DNA from: Blastocladiella britannica
Taxonomy: Eukaryota > Blastocladiomycota > Blastocladiomycetes > Blastocladiales > Blastocladiaceae
Direction of reading: 5' to 3'
Assembly (NCBI GenBank): GCA_025349905.2
Contig: MU624926.1
Span: forward strand, 1 to 17,016
Length of the DNA: 17,016 nucleotides
Position numbers and translations under genes: made by a program. This document shows, one piece after another, positions 1 through 9,600 of this stretch; position 1 is the first letter of the stretch; every line of letters starts with the position of its first letter. A model generated the notes under the pieces. It did not search any database and was not told where the DNA came from. It saw only the letters and a program-made list of their open reading frames with translations.

Positions 1-693
1 GTTGCATCGCTTGTATGGTTCTATACACATCAATACCCCGTGTCGATCACCCCGAGTATGCTCCGAGAGGCCAGCCGAAATGGCCGTGTGCAAATTCTCG
101 ACTGGCTGGCTCGCACACTCCCTCTCAGCTTTCCTTGGGCAGGAGCAGAGGTGGTCGAGACTGCCTGCGCGTCTGGCCACACCAACGTATTGGACTGGTG
201 GATTGCTGCTGCCCATGACCCAACCCTCCCTCCTGGCCGAGTCCCACGCGATTATTCAGCAAAGGCACTTGATGCAGCACGCACTATCCGGGTCCTAGAT
301 TGGTGGGTTGCGAGCGGATACCCTTTGCTCTACAGCCACACGCTTATGGAGCGCTTGACCTTCAAAGCACACGTGCCCACGCTGGAGTGGTGGCGGACGA
401 GTGGATACCCGCTCAAAATGACCCGCGAGGGGTACGACAGGCTATATTTGCAGTCGCGGCTGCTTAATGGCAATGTCATTGTAAGGAACGGACAACAGCT
501 TGTTTGGGACCAGCGCCAGATCCGTTATTCTGGGGCCGCCATTCGCTGGTGGGATGTGCACGTTTTTCGTGAGGGAGGGGACGTTCGGATCGAGATCTTG
601 GAGCCGCCTGCACCATCACCGCCACCTCCACGTCCATCACCTCCACGTCCATCATCGCTTTTATCACGGCTTGGTCGCCTGCTTAAATTCTGA
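1..693 (+). CDS. LDWW-type ankyrin-like repeat protein (5' end outside window)
   Basis: The reading frame is open from the first base of the window to the TGA at 691-693, so the start lies upstream; in-frame GTG and ATG codons near 40-60 are internal. The 230 visible residues carry tryptophan-rich repeats about 35-45 residues apart: ILDWLARTLPL, VLDWWIAAAHD, VLDWWVASGYPL, TLEWWRTSGYPL and a degenerate IRWWDVHVF. The 'hydrophobic-L-D/E-W-W ... SG-hydrophobic-P-L' pattern resembles degenerate ankyrin-like repeat families expanded in zoosporic fungi, thought to be protein-interaction scaffolds. The C-terminus is a proline-rich tail with a PPRPS repeat, then a basic end. No catalytic motif, signal peptide or membrane segment is visible. 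The gene shares its repeat type with the gene at 9960-11558 and is convergent with the gene ending at 886. The repeat class is well supported; the cellular role is unknown. Confidence 0.8.
   Translation, partial: VASLVWFYTHQYPVSITPSMLREASRNGRVQILDWLARTLPLSFPWAGAEVVETACASGHTNVLDWWIAAAHDPTLPPGRVPRDYSAKALDAARTIRVLDWWVASGYPLLYSHTLMERLTFKAHVPTLEWWRTSGYPLKMTREGYDRLYLQSRLLNGNVIVRNGQQLVWDQRQIRYSGAAIRWWDVHVFREGGDVRIEILEPPAPSPPPPRPSPPRPSSLLSRLGRLLKF
623..654 (+). repeat. 15-bp tandem repeat coding for PPRPS units
   Basis: CACCTCCACGTCCATCA occurs at 623-639 and again at 638-654, a period of 15 bp. It lies in the last exon of the upstream LDWW gene and encodes the proline-rich tail. A preceding CCATCACCGC segment looks like a decayed third unit. 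Probably replication slippage in a disordered tail. Confidence 0.7.
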
Positions 694-885
694 AAATACA
701 TTTGATTTTTGTCATTTTGTCATTTTCTGTGCTTGCTGTTGTCGATTTCATGCCAGGTCCAACCCTACTTGCCTACCTGACCATCCGCCGGTACTTTCCC
801 CGGCTGGCGTGCTCAAAGCAATCTACGAGTGGGCTCGAATGATACAGTTTTTATGAAATGAAATGCAACACACACTGCAGCAGAG

Positions 886-1956
886 CTACGACGACGAAAA
901 CGCAAAGCCGGCCTCGCGCGCAAACCCGATCACGCCCGGGAACTGACACTCGAGCACCCGCAACTCCTGCTCAAAATCAGGCAACGCGTCAGCGACCGCG
1001 TTCTGCACCACGACCCGCGCCGCCTCGGGCATCTCGTCCCGCATCATCGTAGCCGCGATTCCCGCCCACCAGCGGACTGGCGGCAGGGCCGTTTCGGCTG
1101 CACTGCCCTGGAGCACCACCACGTCCAACCGCAGCTGCCACAGCCATGGCGCCACCGCGGCAGTGTACTCGATCGCCCTCGCCATGGCCGTGGGGGCCAA
1201 GACCGCCAGTTTGGCCGTGGCCCACACGGGGGCCAGCTTAGCACTGGCCGCGCTTGGGATCGCGAGGGTCGTGATTTGGGACAGCGGGAGCGTGTCCATT
1301 GCCGTCCATGGCGTATCGGCACCGAATTTGCCGAGCTGCGACAAGCGGACGCGGAGCGGGTCGGTCCCGCGCTGAATCACGCGCCGAGCGAGTGAGCCAG
1401 CAACAAATGCGGCAATGGTCTTTGGGTCGACGTCGGCCGAAGGCGGGAGCACGCGGTCTAGGATGCACTGCCATGCCGGCCAGTCCGATGGCAAGTCTGG
1501 GAACTGCCCGGCCGTGTTGAGATCGTGTGGCAGGGAGATCGTGCTTGTCGCCGCATACACGAACGTCGCGAGTCGGCTCTTTGGGGACAATTGATCGAGC
1601 GCGCGCGCAGCAGCAGCAGCCGCTGCTTGGCGGGACGCGCTGCTCCTCGCGTGCGATGCGACGGCAGAGGTCGCCAGGGAAAGAAGCAGAGCCGAGTCCT
1701 TTGGGTCCCATTCAAACGGGTCGCGGATGTTGTTGTTGTCGTCGTCGTCATCGTCGGCAACAGCAGCGAAGCGAGCTTCAAAGAGGGCGGCCATGAGCTC
1801 ATCCCAGTCAATCGTGGCGCCGGCGGCCTCGTCGCTGAACTCTAGGATCGCCGACAGCGTGCTAGGGTCCCTTGCAGTGGACACCAAGACGGCTTGGAGG
1901 CGGTCGGGAAACGCGGCGCTGGTGATTCGAATCGCGTCGCCTGGGTTGATGAACAT
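886..1956 (-). CDS. Hypothetical protein, possibly the 3' exon of the 2016-3236 gene
   Basis: A 356-residue ORF begins MFINPGDAIRITSAAFPDRL and ends FAFSSS before the stop at 886-888. I do not recognise a family. Visible features are an acidic run of six Asp then three Asn (about residues 68-76), an Ala-rich helical stretch near 105-120, and Trp-containing helices in the C-terminal third. There is no signal peptide or membrane segment. GC-rich third positions match the neighbouring genes, which supports real coding. The ATG lies only 59 nt after the stop of the co-directional upstream ORF. A GT...AG intron at 2035-1959 would join the two in frame (QYG then MFINPG), giving a 757-residue protein. 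As a standalone gene it would need its promoter within that 59-nt spacer, where I see no TATA or CCAAT box. One gene or two is unresolved. Confidence 0.6.
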   Translation of the reverse strand: MFINPGDAIRITSAAFPDRLQAVLVSTARDPSTLSAILEFSDEAAGATIDWDELMAALFEARFAAVADDDDDDNNNIRDPFEWDPKDSALLLSLATSAVASHARSSASRQAAAAAAARALDQLSPKSRLATFVYAATSTISLPHDLNTAGQFPDLPSDWPAWQCILDRVLPPSADVDPKTIAAFVAGSLARRVIQRGTDPLRVRLSQLGKFGADTPWTAMDTLPLSQITTLAIPSAASAKLAPVWATAKLAVLAPTAMARAIEYTAAVAPWLWQLRLDVVVLQGSAAETALPPVRWWAGIAATMMRDEMPEAARVVVQNAVADALPDFEQELRVLECQFPGVIGFAREAGFAFSSS

Positions 1957-2015
1957 GCCTGATCCAAATGTTTTTTTTTTGTTTTGTGAGTGGTGCGAAT
2001 GACGACGCGTAATAA

Positions 2016-3236
2016 CTAAAAAAAAAAAAAATTACCATATTGCACTGCACGGATATACGACCCACTGATGGCCGGCATCAAGTCGCCAATCGGGAGTCCA
2101 TGCCCCTCGCGCACCTCGCTCTCGTGTCCAAACATGGACTGCAGGTACTTGAACAGGTCCAGCCGAGGCAAGATCGCCATGACGTACCCGCGGTCCACGA
2201 GCCATCGCCAGACGGGGAGCGCGCGGTCCGCGGTCGGAAGCGCATTGAAGCCGTACATGATGGACTGCGACGGTGCCAGCATTGAGAACCAGCTGATCAG
2301 AGCATCCACACTGGCAACAACCTTGATCTCCAGAACGACAAAGTCCAGCGCGGCCGCGCGGCCCTCGACGGCTGCCAGCAAAGCCCACACCATGGGGAGG
2401 GTCACGGGTTTGTCGAGGCCGTCGTCGATAAACTCGTCGCTGGCCCAGCCCGGGAATGGGCCGCGGATCAGCCGGTCGTCGTCCATGCACAGCGGGAGCC
2501 AGTGGCGGATAGACGCCGTGGCGGTCGCGAGGGACGGAATGCCAGAGATCAGCGACTGCACCGCCCGCTGGAAATGGATCATGTCGCCCGCGTACAGAAA
2601 CAGCGCGGGGAGCTGCAGCGCCTCGGGTACGACTCGCAGCCGATGTGCTTCTGGCGTCGGTGGGTGGGCCACGACGGACTTGGGCGGTGTGCCGTAACCA
2701 AAAGCAGCACCGTAGGCAGAGTAAGTGCCCATCAATGCAGTCGGCGGCGGTGGCGGTGCCGGCGGGTAGTAGCTGGCGGCGGAATAGTCGCCATAGTGGA
2801 GATAATACGGTGCGGAGGTTGGCCCGGGCGCGCTCCATGTGCGTCCCTCGCGCACCAAATGATCCAGCATCTCGCCCGCGGCCGCAAGTCGGTCCTTTGA
2901 CGGCAGCAAGAGGTAGTCAAGCACGGGTGGGGACTGGAAGACATGGCGGAGCGGACACCCACGATCTCCTTGGCCACCACCATCGCAGAGACTCTCAGCA
3001 AGCCCCTGCATATAGGGCGTTGTGGGCGGCAATGCCCCGGACGAGAGAGTCAGCTTGGTACGCTGGATGAACTGGGGCGGGCCATAGGTAGCGTCGCCGG
3101 ATGCCAGCAGCGAGTGAGCCCACGCGACCGCCACTTGGTCGTGCGCAATGTGGCCTGCGAGCGCCACGGCAGCCCCGATCGAGGGCTCGGCGTGCGCGAC
3201 CACGGCCGTCGCGAGCTCGTACGGCAGTCGGTCCAT
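2016..3236 (-). CDS. Hypothetical protein, possible F-box-like N-terminus
   Basis: A 406-residue ORF starts MDRLPYELATAVVAHAE. The LPxEL opening with spaced Ala/Val/Trp over about 45 residues loosely resembles an F-box (SCF ubiquitin-ligase adaptor), but the match is weak and I do not assign it. Residues 144-182 are Tyr/Pro/Gly-rich, low complexity, with a run of prolines. The C-terminal part is globular; PVWRWLVDRGYV recalls one degenerate LDWW-type unit. The last residues, NFFFF, are read from a homopolymer tract (2018-2031) and look non-coding. If the donor at 2035 is used, the coding exon ends at 2036 after 400 codons plus one base and continues in frame at 1958. The ATG is 75 nt downstream of the MSH6 stop; that spacer holds a CCAAT box (minus strand 3287-3283) that could serve this gene. 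Confidence 0.65.
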   Translation of the reverse strand: MDRLPYELATAVVAHAEPSIGAAVALAGHIAHDQVAVAWAHSLLASGDATYGPPQFIQRTKLTLSSGALPPTTPYMQGLAESLCDGGGQGDRGCPLRHVFQSPPVLDYLLLPSKDRLAAAGEMLDHLVREGRTWSAPGPTSAPYYLHYGDYSAASYYPPAPPPPPTALMGTYSAYGAAFGYGTPPKSVVAHPPTPEAHRLRVVPEALQLPALFLYAGDMIHFQRAVQSLISGIPSLATATASIRHWLPLCMDDDRLIRGPFPGWASDEFIDDGLDKPVTLPMVWALLAAVEGRAAALDFVVLEIKVVASVDALISWFSMLAPSQSIMYGFNALPTADRALPVWRWLVDRGYVMAILPRLDLFKYLQSMFGHESEVREGHGLPIGDLMPAISGSYIRAVQYGNFFFF

Positions 3237-3251
3237 TCTTATTTCACTATT

Positions 3252-3257
3252 TTTATT
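3252..3257 (-). terminator. Candidate MSH6 polyadenylation signal AATAAA
   Basis: The minus strand reads AATAAA about 55 nt after the MSH6 stop codon and only about 16 nt before the next gene's ATG at 3236. It is a canonical hexamer in the right place. If used, MSH6 transcript ends would overlap the 5' end of the downstream gene. AT-rich chance occurrence remains possible. Confidence 0.35.
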
Positions 3258-3311
3258 GCGGTACTGACAGGATATGACGCTGATTGGTACGACCTCGAAG
3301 AACCAAAGAGA

Positions 3312-6300
3312 TCAGCACGACGACATCAGCAGTCGCGCAAACATGGCCAGGTTCACCACGTCCTCGTACCCCCCCTCCTTCTCCTCGTCACCATCCCTAT
3401 CCCTGGCAGCAGTAGTGTCCGACACCGACCGTGCCATCTGCAACAGCGACTCGGGCAGTCCACACGACCGCGCGATTTCGACTCCACCCGAAGAGTCCGT
3501 CAGCCCGTCCGCGATCGTGTACTCAAACGCCAAGTGCTGGTCGACCCGCTTGGTAACCATGACTTTGGGTACGCACACGGTCGACGTCAACGGTCCCATC
3601 GCAAACGTGCGTGCGAGCGAGTGGAAGTGCGTCGCAAACACCACGCATGGCCGTTGCTCGAGCAGCAGCGACAGCAGTGCTGCGGATGCTAGCGACTCGC
3701 CGTCGAGCGTGTTGGTTCCGCGGCCCACTTCGTCCAGGAGTACCAGCGACTGGGGCGTCGATTCGCGCAGGATCCGGCTCGTTTCTTCCATTTCGACTGC
3801 GAGCGTCGACAGGCCGCGGTTAAAGTCGTCGCGGGCGCCCATGCGCGTCAGCACCGCGTCAAAGACACCCAGCCGGCACGTCACCGCGGGGACTAGGGAC
3901 CCGAGCTGCGCGAGGATCACACAATACGCCATGGATCGCATGATGGTGGATTTGCCGCTCATATTGGACCTATTTGACTTTAGTTGGTTAGTAAAAGGGT
4001 ACAAACAATGAAAAGGCAAATCATACCCCTGCAAGACAATGGCCCGCGGCATGTGCGATCCACCAAGGACAATGTCGTTGGGGACACAATTGGGAATGAT
4101 CGGATTCCACACTCCCACAGCGTCAATGAACGCGCTCTGCGTCCGCTCAAATGTCGGGCGGCACGTGAATCCCAAGTGCATCGACGCAAGCGCAAGGCTG
4201 TTGAGGACATCGCACACGGCCAGAGCACGGACCAGCGCCTTCCATTTATCTCCGTGCGCCGCAAATGCAGCCCACAGCGCATCCACGAGCTGGTCGCGCG
4301 AGTCGGACTGGGTAGCCTCCTGCCGCTTGCGCTTCTCATACAGCAAGTCCAGCTCGGCCATCGAGTACCGCGACACGGCCTTGGTGCCCGACACGAATTT
4401 CCAGCTCGAGTTGGGAACCACGGACTTGGCCAGTTCCAACAAGGCACATTTGCTCGTGTCCTTGAGCGTGGCGCCATGCTTGCGTGCCAGGGCCTGCATT
4501 TGGTCCTTGATGGCCGCTGTTTCGGCCGAGTCGCCGCCTTGGGTCAAATCCTGTACCTGAGTCTGCAACTCCTCGGCCGCGGCCACCAGCGCCTCCAGAT
4601 CGCTGGGCGAGATCAGCTTGCCAAAGATCGGCGCCGACATGGCCGCGGCCAAGTGCGTGTACTGCATGGCGGCGTCGTGTAGCGCAGAGACCACATTGGC
4701 CATCACCGCCACGTCTCGTGCGGTCCCCGTCATGAGCTTAACGACCGCGCGCTCGAGGTCCGGCACGCCCTTGAATTTGAGCATCGCCTCCACCTTCTCG
4801 CGCACATGGGCGCCGCCGCCACACAGCTCGGCAATGGCGTCGGCGCGTTCCTCGATCGCCGCCAACCGGCACGGCGGGTGTTGCAGCCACAGCCGCAACG
4901 TGCGTCGTCCAAACGGTGTCGCGCAGTGGTCCAGCAGCGACAGAAGCGACCGTTGGCCCGTGAGCAAGTCAAGCGCGTCGAGCGTCGGCGCATCGAGCCG
5001 CAAGAACGCCGTGTCGCGCAACCCGTTCCAGGGCACCGCGGCCGCGGACTTGAGCGCGCCGTCTTGCTTGAGCCGCGCCAGGTAACTGACCAACAATCCC
5101 GCTGCCAGCGCCGTGGCCGGTCCGGCGCCCTCGGCGTCAAATGCCGGACACGCTTGGCCGGCCAGGACTCGCGCCGACGCTTCAGCGGGAACCGGTAACG
5201 TGCTGACGTCGGCGGCGGCGCACCGGCCCAAGACCAGCCGCTTGGTTTCGGCCGACAAGTTGCCCCGGCCGACCACCAGCTCGCGTGGACTCGCGTGGCT
5301 GCACAGCGTTTCGAGCGCGCGGTGCTGGGTTCCGTCACAGGGGATCGACGTGTACGTCATTGCGCCTGCCGAAAGTTCCACAAACACTGCTCCGATGGCC
5401 GTTGGGGTCTCCACGACCGCCAGAATGTGCATGGCCTCGGCCGCGGTCGGGTCGATCGTGGCGGGCGTGATGATCCGTTGCAGCGACCGGGTCAGGAGCG
5501 GCTTGCCCTTACCGGGTGTGCTGGTGGTCGATGGTACACCGGCAGGGGTTTGAAGGACCAGCGAGACGCGGTACCCGCGAGCCACAAACTTGGCCGCCCA
5601 CTCGTCCACGGCCGTCACGGGGAACCCGGACATGCGCATGGCGCCGCGGCCATTGTCGGACACTTTCATATCGAACTCGCGCTGGCAAATGTCGGCGTCA
5701 AAGCAGTAGGCTTCGGCAAAGCTTCCTATGTTGTATTTTAGGTGAGGAATCGCTGTGCAGTGACTGGAAATGGCAGTGCCCACCCTTTTGGAACAAGAGC
5801 ATCGTGTCAAAGACTTTGGACTTGACCTCCCAATACTAATACATTTTGATGTCATGTCAGTATCATTGGTACTATGATAAAGAAAAGTGGACTCAAATAC
5901 CTGCTGCTCAAACTGACTAAACTTGGTCCACGACGCCGGCGGAATGTACAGCGTGGTGGGATCGTACTCGGGATCGGCGGGTCGGCGCCCGTCCGCATCG
6001 CGAATGTCGTCCAGAAACGCGTACATGTCCGACTTGTCGACCTTTTTCGATCGCGACGACGAGGGTGTGCCAGCAGTCGAAGAAAGAGGCCTGGACGGGG
6101 TTCCTGCACTCAATGGAGTTGATGACATTGCCAGCGGCGAGGACGCGGGACCACCGCCGGACTTGCTGCTGCTCAAGGTCGCTTGCCGCAGCACGCGTGG
6201 AGTCCGCAGAGTCGTTGTTGCAGACAAGGGTGACGACGCGGTATCAAGTAGCGCGGACGAGGACCGAGCGCGTTTGGCGCTGCTCGGACCATTTCCGACA

Positions 6301-6641
6301 TCATCGTCGTCGTCCTCGTCGTCGTCCTGGTTATCGTCGTCGTCGCTGGTGACGATCCGACCGCGCTTCTTCGCGAGTGGGCTCGGAGACACGGGCGCGT
6401 GCAGTGGAGACGCCAGATCGGTGGTACCACGGCGGGTCACGGCCGCCACGGCAGACGGCGTCTTGGGCTGCGTGATGATCGGGCTCTTCGGAAGGGCTCC
6501 AGTATTATTCAAGTTGGTGGTAGTGGGAGCGACTACAGAAACAGGTGCCACCACCGCTGCCTTGGGTGTTGGCGACGGCGACGGCGAGTCCTTTTTACCA
6601 AAGTACGCAAAGAGCGTGCGCTTGTTATTTGGGGTGGCCAT
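3312..6641 (-). CDS. MSH6: DNA mismatch repair ATPase MSH6 (MutS homologue)
   Basis: MSH6 pairs with MSH2 as MutS-alpha, recognising base mismatches and small loops in the nucleus. The ATG at 6641 is chosen because it opens with ATPNNKRTLFAYFGKK, whose K7-F14 (KRTLFAYF) matches the N-terminal PCNA-binding box of MSH6 proteins (QxxLxxFF); the codon six bases upstream is TTG. Exons: 6641-5901, 5835-5784, 5725-4027, 3969-3312; introns 65, 58 and 57 nt; product 1049 residues, shorter than yeast or human MSH6. A disordered N-terminus has an Asp run (100-115) and basic NLS-like patches. Splicing restores the MutS domain I sequence LLFQKGSFAEAYCFDAD, keeping Phe267 and Glu269 of the Phe-x-Glu mismatch-reading motif; MSH3 lacks it, so MSH6 fits better. 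ATPase: Walker A GSNMSGKST (831-839, Ser for the usual Pro), Walker B LLDEVGRGT (910-916 DEVGRGT), ATHFH. No PWWP domain is seen. It sits 51 nt behind DHX16. Confidence 0.95.
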   Translation of the reverse strand: MATPNNKRTLFAYFGKKDSPSPSPTPKAAVVAPVSVVAPTTTNLNNTGALPKSPIITQPKTPSAVAAVTRRGTTDLASPLHAPVSPSPLAKKRGRIVTSDDDDNQDDDEDDDDDVGNGPSSAKRARSSSALLDTASSPLSATTTLRTPRVLRQATLSSSKSGGGPASSPLAMSSTPLSAGTPSRPLSSTAGTPSSSRSKKVDKSDMYAFLDDIRDADGRRPADPEYDPTTLYIPPASWTKFSQFEQQVFESTFLYHSTNDTDMTSKCISIGRSSPKSLTRCSCSKRVGTAISSHCTAIPHLKYNIGSFAEAYCFDADICQREFDMKVSDNGRGAMRMSGFPVTAVDEWAAKFVARGYRVSLVLQTPAGVPSTTSTPGKGKPLLTRSLQRIITPATIDPTAAEAMHILAVVETPTAIGAVFVELSAGAMTYTSIPCDGTQHRALETLCSHASPRELVVGRGNLSAETKRLVLGRCAAADVSTLPVPAEASARVLAGQACPAFDAEGAGPATALAAGLLVSYLARLKQDGALKSAAAVPWNGLRDTAFLRLDAPTLDALDLLTGQRSLLSLLDHCATPFGRRTLRLWLQHPPCRLAAIEERADAIAELCGGGAHVREKVEAMLKFKGVPDLERAVVKLMTGTARDVAVMANVVSALHDAAMQYTHLAAAMSAPIFGKLISPSDLEALVAAAEELQTQVQDLTQGGDSAETAAIKDQMQALARKHGATLKDTSKCALLELAKSVVPNSSWKFVSGTKAVSRYSMAELDLLYEKRKRQEATQSDSRDQLVDALWAAFAAHGDKWKALVRALAVCDVLNSLALASMHLGFTCRPTFERTQSAFIDAVGVWNPIIPNCVPNDIVLGGSHMPRAIVLQGYDLPFHCLYPFTNQLKSNRSNMSGKSTIMRSMAYCVILAQLGSLVPAVTCRLGVFDAVLTRMGARDDFNRGLSTLAVEMEETSRILRESTPQSLVLLDEVGRGTNTLDGESLASAALLSLLLEQRPCVVFATHFHSLARTFAMGPLTSTVCVPKVMVTKRVDQHLAFEYTIADGLTDSSGGVEIARSCGLPESLLQMARSVSDTTAARDRDGDEEKEGGYEDVVNLAMFARLLMSSC

Positions 6642-6692
6642 TTCCAATAGTTGGGTCCAAAGAGAAACGGTGTGTGAGAAGGCACCATTTTT

Positions 6693-9600
6693 TCAAGAAA
6701 CACTGCTCTTGCCCACCCCACGGAGACCACGCTTCCCTGCACCTTCGGCACCACCAGTATCCTCCAGCTCTTTGGCCTGGTAGTAGTGTGGAGCCACCTC
6801 CAGCAACCACCGCTGGTCAATGGTACTGACTTGCCGCATAAACTCCTTGGTGGTGAACACGAGCTCGTGGTACATGACCCATTTCGGTGGTCCCTTCGCC
6901 GACCGCTCGCCGGCCTTATACAGAGCCGACGTCGGGTGAATCATGACCGAGTTGTTGTGCTTGATGTTGCGGTACGACTCCCCACCCTTGTTGATCCGTG
7001 ACGCATGATAAAAGAACCCGGCCGCCAGCGATTTGAGCACAGGTAAAGGCGACGCGAACGCATCCCCCGCCGAGACCATGGCGATTTCCACGCGCTCCAT
7101 GAGCCCCGTCAGCTGCTCACGAACATCGCGCGCGCGGTTCATGGACCGGTGCTGGATAAAGTTGTCAAAGCACCACTGCACCGAGTACCCCGTCTCGGCC
7201 CACTGCGCCCACACCGTCAGCAGCGTCATGTGGTCGCCCGACTCGTGGAAGAACGACTGGCGGGCCTTGTCGGCGTGCACCGCCTTGTCCTTTGGCCGAA
7301 AGAAGATCGACGACTGCACCGACAGCATGGCCACGATACTGACCACTTCCTCCGAGCACTGGAACTGCTCGGATGCAATCAGCGCGCGGGCCAGCATCGG
7401 ATCGCACGGGAACTCGGCCATGCGCCGGCCCATCTTGGTCAGCTCGCCGCGGTCGTTGAGCGCGCCCAGCGCGTACAGCTGCTCGAGCGCGCGCACCAGC
7501 GTCTCGGCCGGTGGGGCGTCCATGAAATCAAAGTCCACCAGATCGTCAATCATCAGCGATTTCAGCATCAGCACCGTGGACCCCAAGTTGGTGCGCTGGA
7601 TTTCGGGGATCGTGTTGGCCTCGAGCTCGTTCTCGTACGCCCACGCCGTGTACAGCCGGAAACATTTGCCCGGCCCGACGCGGCCCGCACGGCCCGCGCG
7701 CTGGTTCACGGCCGCGCGCGATGCGGGCGTCACAATCAGCGACTCCATGCCCGTGCGCGGACTGTACGACGTCTGCTTGACGAACCCCGGATCCACCACA
7801 AACACAATGCCGTCAATGGTGATGGACGTCTCGGCAATGTTGGTCGCCAGCACCACTTTGCGGGCGCCGTCGGGCGTGCGGTCAAAGATCTTGGCCTGCA
7901 TGTCGGAGGGGAGCGTCGAGTAAATGGGGGCAATAATGAGCTCCTTGATGCGGTTGCCGAGCGACTTGGAAATGGCCTGCAGCCGCTCTTGCGCGACCTC
8001 AATCTCCTCCTGGCCCGTCAGAAACACCAAAATGTCGCCCTGTCCTTGCGAAATGTGAATCTGCATGACGGTGGCCACGCACGCCTGCAGGTAGTCGGCC
8101 TCGGGCGCCTTGGTATAGTAGATGTCGACGGGGAATTTGCGGCCGGGGATGTTGAGGATGGGCGCCTCGTCAAAGTAGTCCGAGAACTTGTGCGCGTCCA
8201 TGGTTGCCGACGAAATGAGCAGCTTGAGGTCCTTGCGGAACCGCGCCACGTCCTTGATCAGGCCAAACAGCACGTCGGTGTGCAGCGTGCGCTCGTGCGC
8301 CTCGTCAATCATCAGCACCGAGTACGATGCCAGGTCGGGCTCGGTCATGAACTCGCGCAGCAGCATTCCGTCGGTCATGTACTTGATGATGGTGCGGTCG
8401 GACGTCTTGTCCTCGAACCGGATCGAGTACCCGACCTCGTCGCCCAGCTTGACGTTCATTTCGTCGGCGACACGCGCCGCGACCGACATGGCCGCCACGC
8501 GCCGTGGCTGCGTGCATCCAATCATCTTCTTGCCCTTGGTGTAACCCGACTCGTGCAAGTACTGCGTGAGCTGCGTGGTCTTGCCCGATCCGGTTTCACC
8601 CACAATAATCAGGATCTGGTGCTCCTCGAGCGCGTCCAGGAGCGTTTGCCGGTACGGAAATACGGGCAGCGATTCGCGCACCTGTTTCATTGACATTGCT
8701 ATATTGTATGCATTGAGTTTGACAAATGGCTTTGATTAGTGAAGAAATGGAAAACATACCCTTGGCAACGGCAGGATCAATGGCAGGACGCGCGCGTTCC
8801 TCTTGGTCCATGGTCGAGTTGAGCACAAACTCGAGCTGCTGCTCCTCGTCAAACAGGAAATCGTACTCGGTAGCAGCGGGGTCCGCAGAGGCAGCAGATC
8901 CAGCCTTGGCGGGCGGCCGACCAGCGGTAGCGGTGCGGATTTGATGGTCCTCCCACTGCTCCTGCTCGGTCACAAACTGGTGCTCTTTCTCTTCGCGATA
9001 CTTGCCCTTGAGCACATCGTCGCCGCGGGGCCGGTCGTCCTGCATCGAGAACGCCTGCACCTGGGACTCGAGCAGCATGCGGCGGTGCTCTTCGGCAAGC
9101 TGCACGGCGCGCTCGCGCATCGCAAAGTCGCGGCGCTCCGACTCGGACAACTTCATGCCCTTGAACCGTAGCCGCTCCTCGGCCAGCTGGCGCTTCATGA
9201 GAATCAGCTGCTGCTCGTCGCGCTTCTCGAGGTAGTCCTGGCGCGACCGCTCGCGCGCATCGGCGGCCGCGCGTTCCCGGTCGGCGGGGTTGTCGGAGGC
9301 CAGCAGGGACCGGCGGTGGTCAGCCTTGGCGAGGATCTTGGCGCGCTCTTCTGCGATCTATTGTTTATCCAGATATCCAGTGGGATGTGAGTGCCCCTGT
9401 ACGATATAGCACTACCAGACATATTACAAGTGCATACCTTGCGCTCGCGCTCGGCGTCCTTTTCTTTAAGCCGGCGCGCAAACTCGTCGCGCTCGCGCAG
9501 ATCCTGGTCCCGGGCTGCATCGGCCTCGTCGTCCCTATCGCCGCCGTCTGCATAGTCGTCCCGGCCATCTTCGCCACCATCCCTCCGCCTCCGCTTGACG

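Noticed and set aside
500..856. 118-codon plus-strand ORF overlapping the first LDWW gene
   Set aside because: His-rich translation of the proline-tail repeat in another frame, running into the AT-rich 3' region; no coding signal.
694..885. Convergent intergenic spacer searched for RNA genes or poly(A) signals
   Set aside because: AT-rich with short TTTTGTCATTTTGTCATTTT repeats, but no AATAAA, hairpin or tRNA-like structure that I could support.
2017..2035. A 19-nt mini-intron GTAA-T14-AG at the end of the 2016-3236 ORF
   Set aside because: Too short for any known fungal intron; the 77-nt alternative or a plain stop codon explains it better.
3100..3236. Firm F-box call for the hypothetical protein
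   Set aside because: Only the LPxEL opening fits; the rest of the F-box spacing is too loose without a profile search.
5923..6783. 286-codon plus-strand ORF antisense to the MSH6 N-terminus
   Set aside because: Ser/Ala/Gly-rich translation of a low-complexity region; the minus strand has the PCNA-binding box and MutS sequence.
7149..8693. 514-codon plus-strand ORF antisense to DHX16
   Set aside because: It mirrors the helicase core in a GC-rich region; the product is His/Arg/Leu-rich with no family motif, while the minus strand carries every DEAH motif.
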